Assembly: GCA_014384025.1 (NCBI GenBank)
Contig: JACNGQ010000170.1
Span: 1-64,000 of the forward strand
Origin: Planctomycetota bacterium
Lineage (GTDB): Bacteria > Planctomycetota > Phycisphaerae > Sedimentisphaerales > Anaerobacaceae
Reading direction: 5' to 3'
Length of the DNA stretch: 64,000 nt
Below are positions 50,294 through 59,409 of this stretch, in pieces (position 1 is the first letter of the stretch; each line of letters opens with the position of its first letter). Both the position numbers and the translations under genes were made by a program. The notes beneath the pieces were generated by a model. It saw only the letters and a list, made by a program, of their open reading frames with translations, ran no database searches and was not told where the DNA came from.

Positions 50294-51520
50294 ATGGCAA
50301 AAGAAGTAAGATTACCTCAGCTTGGCCAGACAATGGAAGAAGGAACCATTGTTAATTGTTTGATTAAGGCCGGTGACGAGGTAAAAAAAGGTGATGTGAT
50401 TTTTGAGATTGAAACCGACAAGGCGACCCTCGAGATGGAATCGCCCGCCGATGGTTTTGTAAAGAACATTCTCGTTGAGGTTGACCAGACACTTGCCGTC
50501 GGTGAGCCGCTCCTGGTCCTTGGTGACAAGGATGAAGAGGTGCCGCAGAGTTTTATTGATTCGCTAAAGGATGGCGCACCCGCCGCCCCGTCGGAACCTG
50601 CACCTGTTGAGCAGGCTGCTCCGGCCGCACCGCAGCCTGCCGCGCCTGCAGGCAGAGTAATAGCTTCACCACGGGCAAAAAAACTCGCCGGCGAGCTTGG
50701 CGTGGATCTGGCGGCAGTTGCCGGAACAGGCCCTGCCGGAAAAATTACAGAACAGGATGTACAACAAGCCGCAGCCTCGAAATCAGCTAAACCAGCAGAC
50801 CCTGCCCCTGTAGCTCAGGCTCAGGCGGATGTAAAACTCGGCGCGACGGTTCCCCTTAATAGATTGCAGAAAATAACCGCAGAGAGAATGCTCAAATCAA
50901 AACGTGAAATACCCTGCTTCTATCTGACTGTCAGGGCCGATGTCACCTGCCTGGTTGACTTGCGGACAGAACTGAACCAGACCTCAGATGTAAAAGTTTC
51001 CTACAATGATTTTATTATCAAGGCGGTTGCGACCGGCCTGGAAAAATATCCGATTATGACAGGCCAGTTGGCCGGCGAGTCTATCAAGCTGGCAGAAGCT
51101 ATAAACATTGGCCTGGCGATTTCTGTTCCGGACGGCCTTGTTGCGCCGATTCTAAAGGACGTAAACAAAAAGGACGTAAAACAAATCGCACGTGACACTA
51201 AGGCCATTGTTGAAAGAGCGCGCAGCAATAAATTGGCCCCAACCGATGTCGAAGGCGGCTGTATCACAGTTAGCAACCTCGGTGCATTCGGAATAGACAA
51301 TTTCATCCCGATTGTAGTCCCGGGCCAGTGCAGCATCCTTGGCGTCGGACAGATTACCGACACCTGTGTACCGGACAATGGCAACATCATGGTGCGAAAG
51401 CTGATGAATATGACTCTCTCGGTTGACCACAAAGTTGCCAACGGCGCAGTAGCCGCCCAGTTCCTCGACTTTGTGAGAAAACTGCTGGAAGATACTTCCA
51501 CGTTCGATGTGGGAAATTGA
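50294..51520 (+). CDS. Dihydrolipoamide acyltransferase (E2)
   Basis: This 408-aa protein has one N-terminal lipoyl domain with the lipoylated lysine in EIETDKATLEMESP, an Ala/Pro-rich linker near residues 95-118, an E3-binding domain (IASPRAKKLAGELGVDLAAVAGTGPAGKI is the expected pattern, here in two parts) and a C-terminal catalytic domain. The catalytic motif, usually HxxxDG, reads DHKVANG, so Asp is replaced by Asn. It is 27 bases after E1 and passes the acyl group to CoA. The E3 subunit must be encoded elsewhere. Confidence 0.9.
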   Translation: MAKEVRLPQLGQTMEEGTIVNCLIKAGDEVKKGDVIFEIETDKATLEMESPADGFVKNILVEVDQTLAVGEPLLVLGDKDEEVPQSFIDSLKDGAPAAPSEPAPVEQAAPAAPQPAAPAGRVIASPRAKKLAGELGVDLAAVAGTGPAGKITEQDVQQAAASKSAKPADPAPVAQAQADVKLGATVPLNRLQKITAERMLKSKREIPCFYLTVRADVTCLVDLRTELNQTSDVKVSYNDFIIKAVATGLEKYPIMTGQLAGESIKLAEAINIGLAISVPDGLVAPILKDVNKKDVKQIARDTKAIVERARSNKLAPTDVEGGCITVSNLGAFGIDNFIPIVVPGQCSILGVGQITDTCVPDNGNIMVRKLMNMTLSVDHKVANGAVAAQFLDFVRKLLEDTSTFDVGN

Positions 51521-51579
51521 TACATCTTTCTTTGTATAACAAAAAACAAAACTTGTCATTCTGAAAGGAGCGTTTAGAA

Positions 51580-53307
51580 ATGGCAAAGAAAGTCCGGGCT
51601 CAGCACTTGCCGAATATAAGCAAAGCCACCCCCAAGGTTCCTGTGATTGGCGTTTTTGCCTCGTCAGACCCGCGTATTGACAAGACCAGCCGCACTCGCT
51701 GTCAGAACATTGCGAAGATGGCCGCCGATTGTATAAGCGGCTCTGTCGTTATGCCGGATAAAACTCCGGTGCCTGTTGTCTATTCCACAGTTTTGATAGA
51801 TGGCGAAGCACAGGCCGACATCGTGGCCCAGCAGTTCCGCAAGGCCGGCGTGGACATCCTTGTATGCGTGCCGGATACCTGGGCCTTCCCTCAGCTTACC
51901 GCTATTTCGCTCCTGCAGCAGTTCCCGTCGAATACACCGATAAACATTACCTGCGGCAACTCCGGCCCCAGGCCCGGCGTTGTTTATGCCCACGCGCTAA
52001 ACGGCGCATTAAGCCAGTACGGACGAATGGCCACCTTAAATGTCGGCACCTGGCCCGATACCGGCATGGACCCGAAGATGACCGAACAGACGGCCAACAA
52101 TCTTATCGACTGGTGCTATGCTGCCGTTACTACTGTTGCCCTGCGCGGGCGAAGAGTTGTAATCCTTGGACACGACTCCATGGGAATGGAAACCGCTCTT
52201 GCACACATCATCCCGACCCGGAACACATTCGGCCTGGAAATAACGCGCCTCGATATGAAGCTTCTTGCTGATATGCTCAACAAAAAAGCCTATAGCGAAA
52301 AAGAGCTTAAAGCCGTTCGCGCCTGGATTAACAGAAACGTCGGTAAACGTCTGGAATTGCGCGACGAAGCCGACAGCGAACGGTTTAATATGTCACTTGC
52401 AATGTACCTTATCGTTCGTGACCTGATGAAGGATTTAAACGCCATCGGCGGCGGTTTTATGAGCCAGTTGGAATGGGGCAGCGACCTTAGAGGCATTCCT
52501 CTTCCCGTAGCCGACGTAATGGAAAGTTTCTTCAATTCCACTTTCGACCATACCGGCCGAAAGGCCCCGCTCCCTTACGCTACCGAAGCCGATGCTCAGG
52601 GTCTTCTGACAATGCTCTTTATGACCTATCTAAGCGGTGGAAATCCGCCTTTGTTTATGGACTTTAGAAAAGTCTGGGAAGCCTGGGAAATAAAAGAGCT
52701 GGCCCAAAAAATCGGCGTTAAATCACTGGACACAAAAACCGACTGGTTCACAAAAGGTCTCGTTGACGGTGACAATTCCGGCAGCGCATCTTTCGATTGG
52801 GCCGCAGCCCCCGGAACATCGATAAAGAAGATTATGTCTGGTATCTCAATGCCTTTGGCCGACGGACATTATTTCCCTGGCGGCGGAAACTCCGTTACCT
52901 TTATGACCCCCGCCGGAATCGAAGGTATCGCCGCTCGATGTGCATATAGCAGCCCCACGGGGCTATTCAGTATGATTTGGGACCAGGCCTATACCACCGA
53001 AGTGCCAGTCGAACTTGCAAAGGTAATGTGCGATCTAACTACTCCTATCTGGCCCCACACATTTGTCGTACCGAAATATGCAAGTATGGTCGAGTATAAA
53101 CAATATCCGCCAGCCAACCACTTCCACATGACCTGGGATTTGCCCGTCGCGAGGCTGCAGCACTGGATGGATTTAACCGGGGTATTGAGCGTAACCCCCT
53201 GGGCCGCCAGGCCTAAGTTCATCGAAGGCGTTGACAGACCAGAGCCCTTAATCCATTTAATTAACGCCGGCCAGGACGCATTCAAAATAATGAACCATCG
53301 AGGATAG
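51580..53307 (+). CDS. fucI: L-fucose isomerase
   Basis: This 575-aa enzyme, close to the usual 590 aa, converts L-fucose to L-fuculose; related enzymes also take D-arabinose. Recognisable parts are the N-terminal Rossmann-like PVIGVFASSDPRIDK, NITCGNSGPRPGVVYAHALN and GTWPDTGMDPKM, the metal-site region PYATEADAQGLLTMLFMTYLS with FMDFRKVWEAWE, and the C-terminal NHFHMTWDLPVARLQ. It lies 59 bases after E2 in the same direction. Metabolic linkage of fucose breakdown to an acyl-CoA-forming dehydrogenase is plausible. fuculokinase and aldolase genes are not in the window apart from the rhamnose set. Confidence 0.92.
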   Translation: MAKKVRAQHLPNISKATPKVPVIGVFASSDPRIDKTSRTRCQNIAKMAADCISGSVVMPDKTPVPVVYSTVLIDGEAQADIVAQQFRKAGVDILVCVPDTWAFPQLTAISLLQQFPSNTPINITCGNSGPRPGVVYAHALNGALSQYGRMATLNVGTWPDTGMDPKMTEQTANNLIDWCYAAVTTVALRGRRVVILGHDSMGMETALAHIIPTRNTFGLEITRLDMKLLADMLNKKAYSEKELKAVRAWINRNVGKRLELRDEADSERFNMSLAMYLIVRDLMKDLNAIGGGFMSQLEWGSDLRGIPLPVADVMESFFNSTFDHTGRKAPLPYATEADAQGLLTMLFMTYLSGGNPPLFMDFRKVWEAWEIKELAQKIGVKSLDTKTDWFTKGLVDGDNSGSASFDWAAAPGTSIKKIMSGISMPLADGHYFPGGGNSVTFMTPAGIEGIAARCAYSSPTGLFSMIWDQAYTTEVPVELAKVMCDLTTPIWPHTFVVPKYASMVEYKQYPPANHFHMTWDLPVARLQHWMDLTGVLSVTPWAARPKFIEGVDRPEPLIHLINAGQDAFKIMNHRG

Positions 53308-53344
53308 AAACTCCAATATGTAGCACCTTTTTGTCCTACGGACG

Positions 53345-53902
53345 TCAATTCGACCCAATGGCCGCTTCCTTAAGCCAGTTATAGACCTTGATAGTAATTG
53401 CGTGCTTGCCAGGCGCATCTTCATCAGTGGGCTCTATCGAAATCTGCGTATCCTTATGTCTCTCTCGCAAAATACTCAACTCGAACTCTTTGCCGTCGCT
53501 GTCCTTACATCGCCATTTCTCCGAAAGCAGTATGCGCTCTGTGTGTCTTTTCTTTTGAACCATAGTGTAGGACCAGCCGTTCTGCTCGAATTTCTTCTCG
53601 AGTTTGCGCATCAGCTTTTCCATTTTTTCCGCAGAAAAGTCGGACTTGGCGAGCTCTATTTTGCCATCTTCGGTGTCAAGCGTAACTTTCTGCTCATATC
53701 GCACCTCTTTATCCGTTAGGAGCTGTCCGACTCCGTTTACGATATCGCCTCCGAAATCCAGAGCCGCCCCAATAGCTAAACCTGCTGCCAACTCACCGGA
53801 TTGATATCCGATGATACCGCCGAGAATCGTTGCACAACCGCTGCAACACAAATACCCCAATAACATCACGCACAACGCACAAGTTTTTATGAATCTACTC
53901 AT
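53345..53902 (-). CDS. Putative lipoprotein of unknown function
   Basis: This 185-aa protein has a signal peptide and a lipobox (LLGYLCCSGC) at about residue 23, followed by a glycine-rich hydrophobic stretch (ILGGIIGYQSGELAAGLAIGAAL) typical of small envelope lipoproteins. The C-terminal 100 residues are charged and beta-like (GKEFELSILRERHKDTQISIE). I cannot assign a family with confidence; a DUF3568-like protein is one possibility. It is on the minus strand, just after the next hydrolase-like gene. Confidence 0.7.
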   Translation of the reverse strand: MSRFIKTCALCVMLLGYLCCSGCATILGGIIGYQSGELAAGLAIGAALDFGGDIVNGVGQLLTDKEVRYEQKVTLDTEDGKIELAKSDFSAEKMEKLMRKLEKKFEQNGWSYTMVQKKRHTERILLSEKWRCKDSDGKEFELSILRERHKDTQISIEPTDEDAPGKHAITIKVYNWLKEAAIGSN

Positions 53903-53947
53903 AATAATCTCTTTTCCCGGCTAATGCCGCCGGACCGCCGAATTTAC

Positions 53948-55705
53948 TTATCTTTTCTTATCAATATAAATAGTATTTCCTTTAATCCTGTACTCAAGAG
54001 AGCTGCGGTTACAGGCAATCCAAAGAATCTCTACTACAGTCAATTCCGTGGCGGAAAACTTTATATTGGGGCTCCGTACCAATTCCCCGGGCTTGACCAG
54101 AAGAACGAATTCTATTTTTTTAATCTCATCCGGTAGCTCAAACTGACTCATCATAGATTCAAGCAGACCGATTACAGACCTGATATTGCCGTTAAGGCAT
54201 ATTGTGTGCGGTAATATAGTTTTATTGAGTAAATCGTACGTAGCGCCCTGGCCTGCTCTTGTCAGTGTAACGCCATCGTTTACTGTCCAATAGTATTCAT
54301 TGCTTTCGTTCACCGGTTCCAAGCCGTAGGATACACCGGGAACTATCTGCCCAATCTGTGTGTCTTTCATATTGACATAAAATGCCTGAAAATCACCATC
54401 TCCCGAACTGCAGGTTCCGCTAAAGTTCTTTTCGTTTATCTCAATATCTTTGTGACCTTCTGCTTTGAGGACAAATTTGAAACCTGCGTTTGCCCTTAAT
54501 TCGTTTAATTGTCGATGACTCTGTCCTTTGTTCCACTCCTCAATACCTATTAAGAACGCCCATTTATGGTCACCCTTCTGCATCCATTCCGGAAGCCTTT
54601 CGTCGTCAGGCCAGTATAAACCGTTCACATGCGCCTGATGAATTTCTTTGTATTCTACAAACGGATATTCATAAGGTTCTATCCGGACAAATTCCTCCCC
54701 GGCGTTTGCCTTAAAGAAATCCGTGACATCATCCTGCATCTCATCTGTAATCGCATGGGCAATTCCATTATAGGTAACCAACTGAGCCGCAAGTTTCTGT
54801 TGGCGGTAAATCTTCCGGCTTAATTCCCAGCGGTCCGGCATCATCTTTTCGGCTAAGGCCTTTTTAATTATATCAGCTTCTTCTTCCCTCCAGGCATCAC
54901 GCGATGGCAGAGTATCATTTCTGTCAAAGGACCCCATATAGATATAATGAGCAACCTGCCTGAAAGCTTTTTCGTTAAACGGCTTATCAATAAATCTTTC
55001 AATACCGGTTGTCCCAATTGGAAATGGAAGCTCGCATTCGTTCCATTCTTTCACAGGCAGGGTTGGCAGTCCATTCACTCCACCGGCGGCAACAGCTTTA
55101 ACCATTTCAGGATGCAGAAATGAATATCGATTACAGAATTTAGCCGAGGCGGAAAACCCATGCATGAAAACTCTCTCGTTGACCTTAAATCCGTTTATAC
55201 GTAACAGCTCCTGAGTATATTTGATCATTGCCGTCAGTTGCAGATCGACACGCTTGAGTTTTCCTTCTTCTATTTCAAGAGTATCTATATCCAGAGCATG
55301 GGTGTAAGCCTGCCAGTTAGTCCTGGGCCGGGGAAAAACCGGAACCAACAACGGAACACCAAGCCGCCTCGCCATCCGGGTGGCGTGAGAGCTTTCCGCT
55401 AATCTGAGCGCCTTTGCCCGATGAACTTCTAACTCGTCTGAAGTTGTACCGGTATTGTTTGTTTCAACTAACATATAAACCTGCCTGTCTTTTTCAATCC
55501 CGCTGGGGATAAACAGGTAATATGGAAAGTTGAAGCCCTTTGCAGTCTGGGCTTCGACCTGCAAAATATCATCACCGGCCAGATCCACATTTTGTATCGC
55601 CGAGACCGTTAACTCCTTACTCGCAATCACAGACACAGACATAACCAGCACGAAAAATAAGGAAAGCAGCAAACGTTTTCTTAGGCTTGTTATTTGTTTG
55701 TTCAT
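53948..55705 (-). CDS. Secreted alpha/beta-hydrolase-like protein with STN-like tail
   Basis: This 585-aa protein starts at ATG 55705 with AAGGAG upstream. A signal peptide (KRLLLSLFFVLVMSVSVIA) is present. Residues about 60-330 look like an alpha/beta hydrolase: FNFPYYLFIPSG, the nucleophile elbow MHGFSASAKFCNRY, and YNGIAHAI as a possible catalytic histidine. The middle is unassigned. The last 40 residues (TVVEILWIACNRSSLEYRIKGNTIYID) resemble the secretin/TonB short N-terminal (STN) domain, unusual at a C-terminus. An esterase role is only a suggestion. Confidence 0.65.
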   Translation of the reverse strand: MNKQITSLRKRLLLSLFFVLVMSVSVIASKELTVSAIQNVDLAGDDILQVEAQTAKGFNFPYYLFIPSGIEKDRQVYMLVETNNTGTTSDELEVHRAKALRLAESSHATRMARRLGVPLLVPVFPRPRTNWQAYTHALDIDTLEIEEGKLKRVDLQLTAMIKYTQELLRINGFKVNERVFMHGFSASAKFCNRYSFLHPEMVKAVAAGGVNGLPTLPVKEWNECELPFPIGTTGIERFIDKPFNEKAFRQVAHYIYMGSFDRNDTLPSRDAWREEEADIIKKALAEKMMPDRWELSRKIYRQQKLAAQLVTYNGIAHAITDEMQDDVTDFFKANAGEEFVRIEPYEYPFVEYKEIHQAHVNGLYWPDDERLPEWMQKGDHKWAFLIGIEEWNKGQSHRQLNELRANAGFKFVLKAEGHKDIEINEKNFSGTCSSGDGDFQAFYVNMKDTQIGQIVPGVSYGLEPVNESNEYYWTVNDGVTLTRAGQGATYDLLNKTILPHTICLNGNIRSVIGLLESMMSQFELPDEIKKIEFVLLVKPGELVRSPNIKFSATELTVVEILWIACNRSSLEYRIKGNTIYIDKKR

Positions 55706-56029
55706 ATGCAATTTCTCCTTTTCACGCCTTAAACATTGCTTGAAACAGCTTCTAATCCTCCGATTATCATATTAATTACTATGCACAAATACTTCCTCAT
55801 CCGTATAGACTCACAAATCCCGGGAATGTTGCAAAAATTCCATAAATATTTTTTACAAAATTTGCTTCCGCTGACTCGAATACCTCATACGGCAACGCAA
55901 TATTATACATATTAATGTTGTCTATTGACCAACACTCTGAGCCGGTCGAGCATAAAACAGCGTTGGGATTGTAGATTCCGCATCAAAGTCAGGGTACCCG
56001 GCTTTTCTTCCGCCGAAAAAGTAAATTTA
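55706..56029. other. Intergenic region upstream of carB
   Basis: This AT-rich non-coding stretch between divergent genes contains, at about 55918-55929, a TTGTCTATTGAC word identical to the core of the inverted-repeat arm next to dnaX. No RNA gene or pyrimidine-responsive attenuator is evident. The 61-aa track ORF (55925-56110) crosses the promoter and is rejected. Confidence 0.5.
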
Positions 56030-56058
56030 TTGACAGTTGAAAAGCTCTCTGATAAAAT
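56030..56058 (+). promoter_or_regulatory. Near-consensus sigma-70 promoter of carB
   Basis: TTGACA and TAAAAT are separated by 17 bases. The predicted start near 56065 leaves a leader of about 79 bases ending in AGGTGG before the ATG. Confidence 0.7.
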
Positions 56059-56143
56059 CCTTCAGCCTCGGGGTAAGGGGGCGAAAATTCCGTCTGTTTT
56101 TAGATTCTGAGTTCATAAATAACAATTTTTAGGTGGACAAAAA

Positions 56144-59100
56144 ATGCCAAAACGCGAGGATATTCACAAAGTACTGATTATTGGCTCAGGCCCGATTATT
56201 ATTGGCCAGGCCTGCGAATTTGATTATTCAGGCACACAGGCGTGCAAGGCCCTGCGTAAGCTGGGTTACGAAATCGTGCTTGTCAATTCCAACCCTGCAA
56301 CGATCATGACCGACCCCGGTACGGCGGATGTCACCTATATTGAGCCGCTTAACGTCAAAACCATTGAGCAGATTATAGCAAAAGAAAAACCCGATGCCCT
56401 ACTGCCCAATCTCGGTGGGCAAACGGGTCTTAATCTTTCCGCCGAATTATCGCGCAGGGGCATCCTGGATAAATACGGTGTACAGATTATCGGCGTTAAG
56501 GTTGATGCTATCGAGCGGGGGGAGGACCGCCAGGCATTCAAAGATACGATGAATCAACTGGGCATCGAAATGGCAGCAAGCGAGATTGCAAACAGCCTTG
56601 AAGAAGCAGAAAAATCTCTCGAAAATATCGGCCTGCCCTGTGTCATTCGCCCGGCTTATACCATGGGTGGAACAGGCGGCGGCCTGGTTTACAACATTGA
56701 GGAGTTCCGAACAGTTGTCAGTCGAGGCCTTTCTTCCAGCCCGGTCGGTCAGATACTTGTCGAGGAATCTGTTCTCGGGTGGGAAGAATTAGAGCTTGAG
56801 GTTGTTCGTGACGCCAAAAATCAGAAAATCACAGTCTGCTTTATCGAAAATGTAGATGCAATGGGCGTCCATACAGGCGATTCGTATTGTACCGCTCCGA
56901 TGCTGACCATAACCCCTGAGCTTCAGCAGCAACTCCAGAAATATTCCTATGATATTGTCGAGGCCATCGGCGTCATCGGCGGAACCAATGTTCAATTTGC
57001 TCACGACCCAAAAACCGACCGCGTCATCGTCATTGAAATCAATCCCAGAACCTCGCGTTCATCGGCACTTGCTTCCAAAGCGACAGGTTTCCCCATCGCA
57101 CTTGTCTCCTCAATGCTCGCCGGCGGTTTGACTATGGATGAGATTCCATACTGGCGCGACGGCACTCTTGAAAAATATACGCCCTCCGGTGACTATGTGG
57201 TTGTAAAGTTTGCACGCTGGGCCTTCGAAAAATTCAGCGGTATCGAAGACAAGCTTGGCACACAGATGCGCGCCGTCGGAGAGGCAATGAGCATCGGCAA
57301 AAATTACAAAGAGGCGTTTCAAAAGGCAATTCGCTCCCTTGAAATTGGCCGTTACGGTCTCGGATTTGCAAAGGACTTTAATAAGAAATCCTCTGATGAG
57401 CTTTTGGAACTCTTAAGAGAGCCCAGCAGTGAGCGTCAGTTTGTTATGTACGAAGCCCTGCGAAAAGGCGTCAGCGTTGATACCCTTTTTGAAAAGACAT
57501 ATATTAAACGTTGGTTTATTGAACAAATGAAAGAGCTGGTGGAGCTTGAAGAGAAAATATTAAAATATAAGAATAAAAAGTTGCCGGACGACCTTCTCAT
57601 CCAGGCCAAAAAAGACGGATTCGCAGACAAGTATTTGGCAAAACTTCTTAATACATCCGAAGAAAAAATCAGGAAAAGACGTATCGCCCTTAACGTGGTT
57701 GAGGCCTGGGAACCCGTCCCTGTAAGTGGCGTCGAAAATGCCGCCTACTACTTCTCCACTTATAACGCTCCGGACAAGGTTCAGGTCAGCGATAAACGCA
57801 AGATAATGGTACTTGGCGGCGGGCCGAATCGTATTGGCCAGGGCATCGAATTTGACTATTGCTGTGTTCACGCCGCCTTTGCACTCCGGGAAATGGGCTA
57901 TGAAACCATCATGGTCAACTGCAATCCGGAAACTGTTTCAACCGACTACGACACTTCGGACAAATTATATTTCGAGCCGCTAACCGTCGAAGATGTCTTA
58001 AGTATTTATAACAAGGAAAAGCCCGAAGGCGTCATCGTTCAGTTCGGCGGCCAGACACCGCTCAACATCGCCGCAGAGTTAGAGCAGAACGGCGTGAAAA
58101 TCCTCGGAACCTCTCCTGAAAAAATCGACCTCGCAGAAGACCGGGACAGGTTCCGCAAGTTAATGAAAAAACTCGGCATCCCCCAGCCCGAATCCGGCAT
58201 GGCAAGCACCCTCGAACAGGCCCTCAAAATCGCGGACAAAATCGGCTATCCATTAATGGTAAGGCCCTCATACGTACTTGGCGGCCGCGCTATGGAGGTC
58301 GTTCACGATGAAGAGATGCTGAAGTTTTATGTTGAAAGAGCAACCGACGTATCTCCCGAAAGGCCTATACTGATTGATAAATTCCTGGAAAACGCCATAG
58401 AGGTCGAAGCCGACGCCATCGCCGACGGCACGGATGCTTTTGTGCCTGCGATTATGGAGCATATCGAGCTTGCAGGCGTCCATTCGGGCGACTCGGCATG
58501 CGTACTTCCGCCTGTCAGCATCCCTGAAAAACATCTAAAAACAATCTATGAATATAACCGAAAAATCGCTATCGAGTTTAACGTCGTCGGCCTGATGAAC
58601 ATCCAGTACGCCATCGCAAATGACGTTGTTTACATCCTCGAGGCAAATCCTCGCGCCTCAAGGACCGTGCCGCTGGTCTCCAAGGTCTGCGGCATCCAAA
58701 TGGTTCCTATCGCCACGCAGCTCATTATGGGACAACGTCTTTCGGATATGAAATTGCAGAGAATGGCCATTCCTCATTTCGGCGTCAAGGAAGCGGTTTT
58801 TCCCTTTAATATGTTCCATGAAGTTGACCCTCTTCTCGGCCCCGAAATGCGTTCCACCGGCGAAGTCCTTGGCATGGCCGATTCGTTCGGGCTTGCCTTC
58901 TATAAGGCTCAGGAGGCAACGCAACTGCCTTTGCCCTCGGAAGGGACCGTCCTGATTACCATCTCGGACGACGACAAATCCGCCGCTCTCGAAATGGCAA
59001 AACAGTTTAAGGATATCGGCTTTACGATTATGGCAACCAAAGGGACCTGCGATTTTCTTTCCGAGCACAAAATCGACTCACAGTCCGTCCTTAAAATGCA

Positions 59101-59344
59101 CGAAGGAAGGCCGAATGTACTTGATAATATCAAGAATGGAGACATTCATCTTGTGATCAATACACCGTCCGGCAAGCAAAGTAAATTCGATGATTCATAT
59201 ATTCGCAAGGCTGCCATCAAATACAAAATACCTTACATCACAACGATAGCTGCCGCCGTTGCGACTGCAAAAGGCATAGCCGCCTTTAAGAAAAAGCCCG
59301 GCCAGATAAAGTCCCTGCAGAGCTACCACGCAGACATAAAATAA
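56144..59344 (+). CDS. carB: Carbamoyl-phosphate synthase large subunit
   Basis: This 1066-aa enzyme, near the family's usual 1070, makes carbamoyl phosphate for arginine and pyrimidine synthesis from glutamine, bicarbonate and two ATP. The two homologous synthetase halves both show the entry motif (VLIIGSGPIIIGQACEFDYSG and VLGGGPNRIGQGIEFDYC) and ATP-grasp segments (RPAYTMGGTGGG, RPSYVLGGRAMEV). A C-terminal MGS-like allosteric domain follows (FTIMATKGTCDFLSEH). It stands alone, without carA beside it, behind its own strong promoter. Confidence 0.98.
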   Translation: MPKREDIHKVLIIGSGPIIIGQACEFDYSGTQACKALRKLGYEIVLVNSNPATIMTDPGTADVTYIEPLNVKTIEQIIAKEKPDALLPNLGGQTGLNLSAELSRRGILDKYGVQIIGVKVDAIERGEDRQAFKDTMNQLGIEMAASEIANSLEEAEKSLENIGLPCVIRPAYTMGGTGGGLVYNIEEFRTVVSRGLSSSPVGQILVEESVLGWEELELEVVRDAKNQKITVCFIENVDAMGVHTGDSYCTAPMLTITPELQQQLQKYSYDIVEAIGVIGGTNVQFAHDPKTDRVIVIEINPRTSRSSALASKATGFPIALVSSMLAGGLTMDEIPYWRDGTLEKYTPSGDYVVVKFARWAFEKFSGIEDKLGTQMRAVGEAMSIGKNYKEAFQKAIRSLEIGRYGLGFAKDFNKKSSDELLELLREPSSERQFVMYEALRKGVSVDTLFEKTYIKRWFIEQMKELVELEEKILKYKNKKLPDDLLIQAKKDGFADKYLAKLLNTSEEKIRKRRIALNVVEAWEPVPVSGVENAAYYFSTYNAPDKVQVSDKRKIMVLGGGPNRIGQGIEFDYCCVHAAFALREMGYETIMVNCNPETVSTDYDTSDKLYFEPLTVEDVLSIYNKEKPEGVIVQFGGQTPLNIAAELEQNGVKILGTSPEKIDLAEDRDRFRKLMKKLGIPQPESGMASTLEQALKIADKIGYPLMVRPSYVLGGRAMEVVHDEEMLKFYVERATDVSPERPILIDKFLENAIEVEADAIADGTDAFVPAIMEHIELAGVHSGDSACVLPPVSIPEKHLKTIYEYNRKIAIEFNVVGLMNIQYAIANDVVYILEANPRASRTVPLVSKVCGIQMVPIATQLIMGQRLSDMKLQRMAIPHFGVKEAVFPFNMFHEVDPLLGPEMRSTGEVLGMADSFGLAFYKAQEATQLPLPSEGTVLITISDDDKSAALEMAKQFKDIGFTIMATKGTCDFLSEHKIDSQSVLKMHEGRPNVLDNIKNGDIHLVINTPSGKQSKFDDSYIRKAAIKYKIPYITTIAAAVATAKGIAAFKKKPGQIKSLQSYHADIK

Positions 59345-59409
59345 AATAGGTTCGACACTCGAAGAGTATCCATGATCGATCCGGTAGAGTAGGGCCTTCC
59401 TCACCCTAT

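Noticed and set aside
55925-56110. 61-aa ORF upstream of carB
   Set aside because: Overlaps the strong TTGACA-17-TAAAAT promoter, has no ribosome site and no recognisable pattern.
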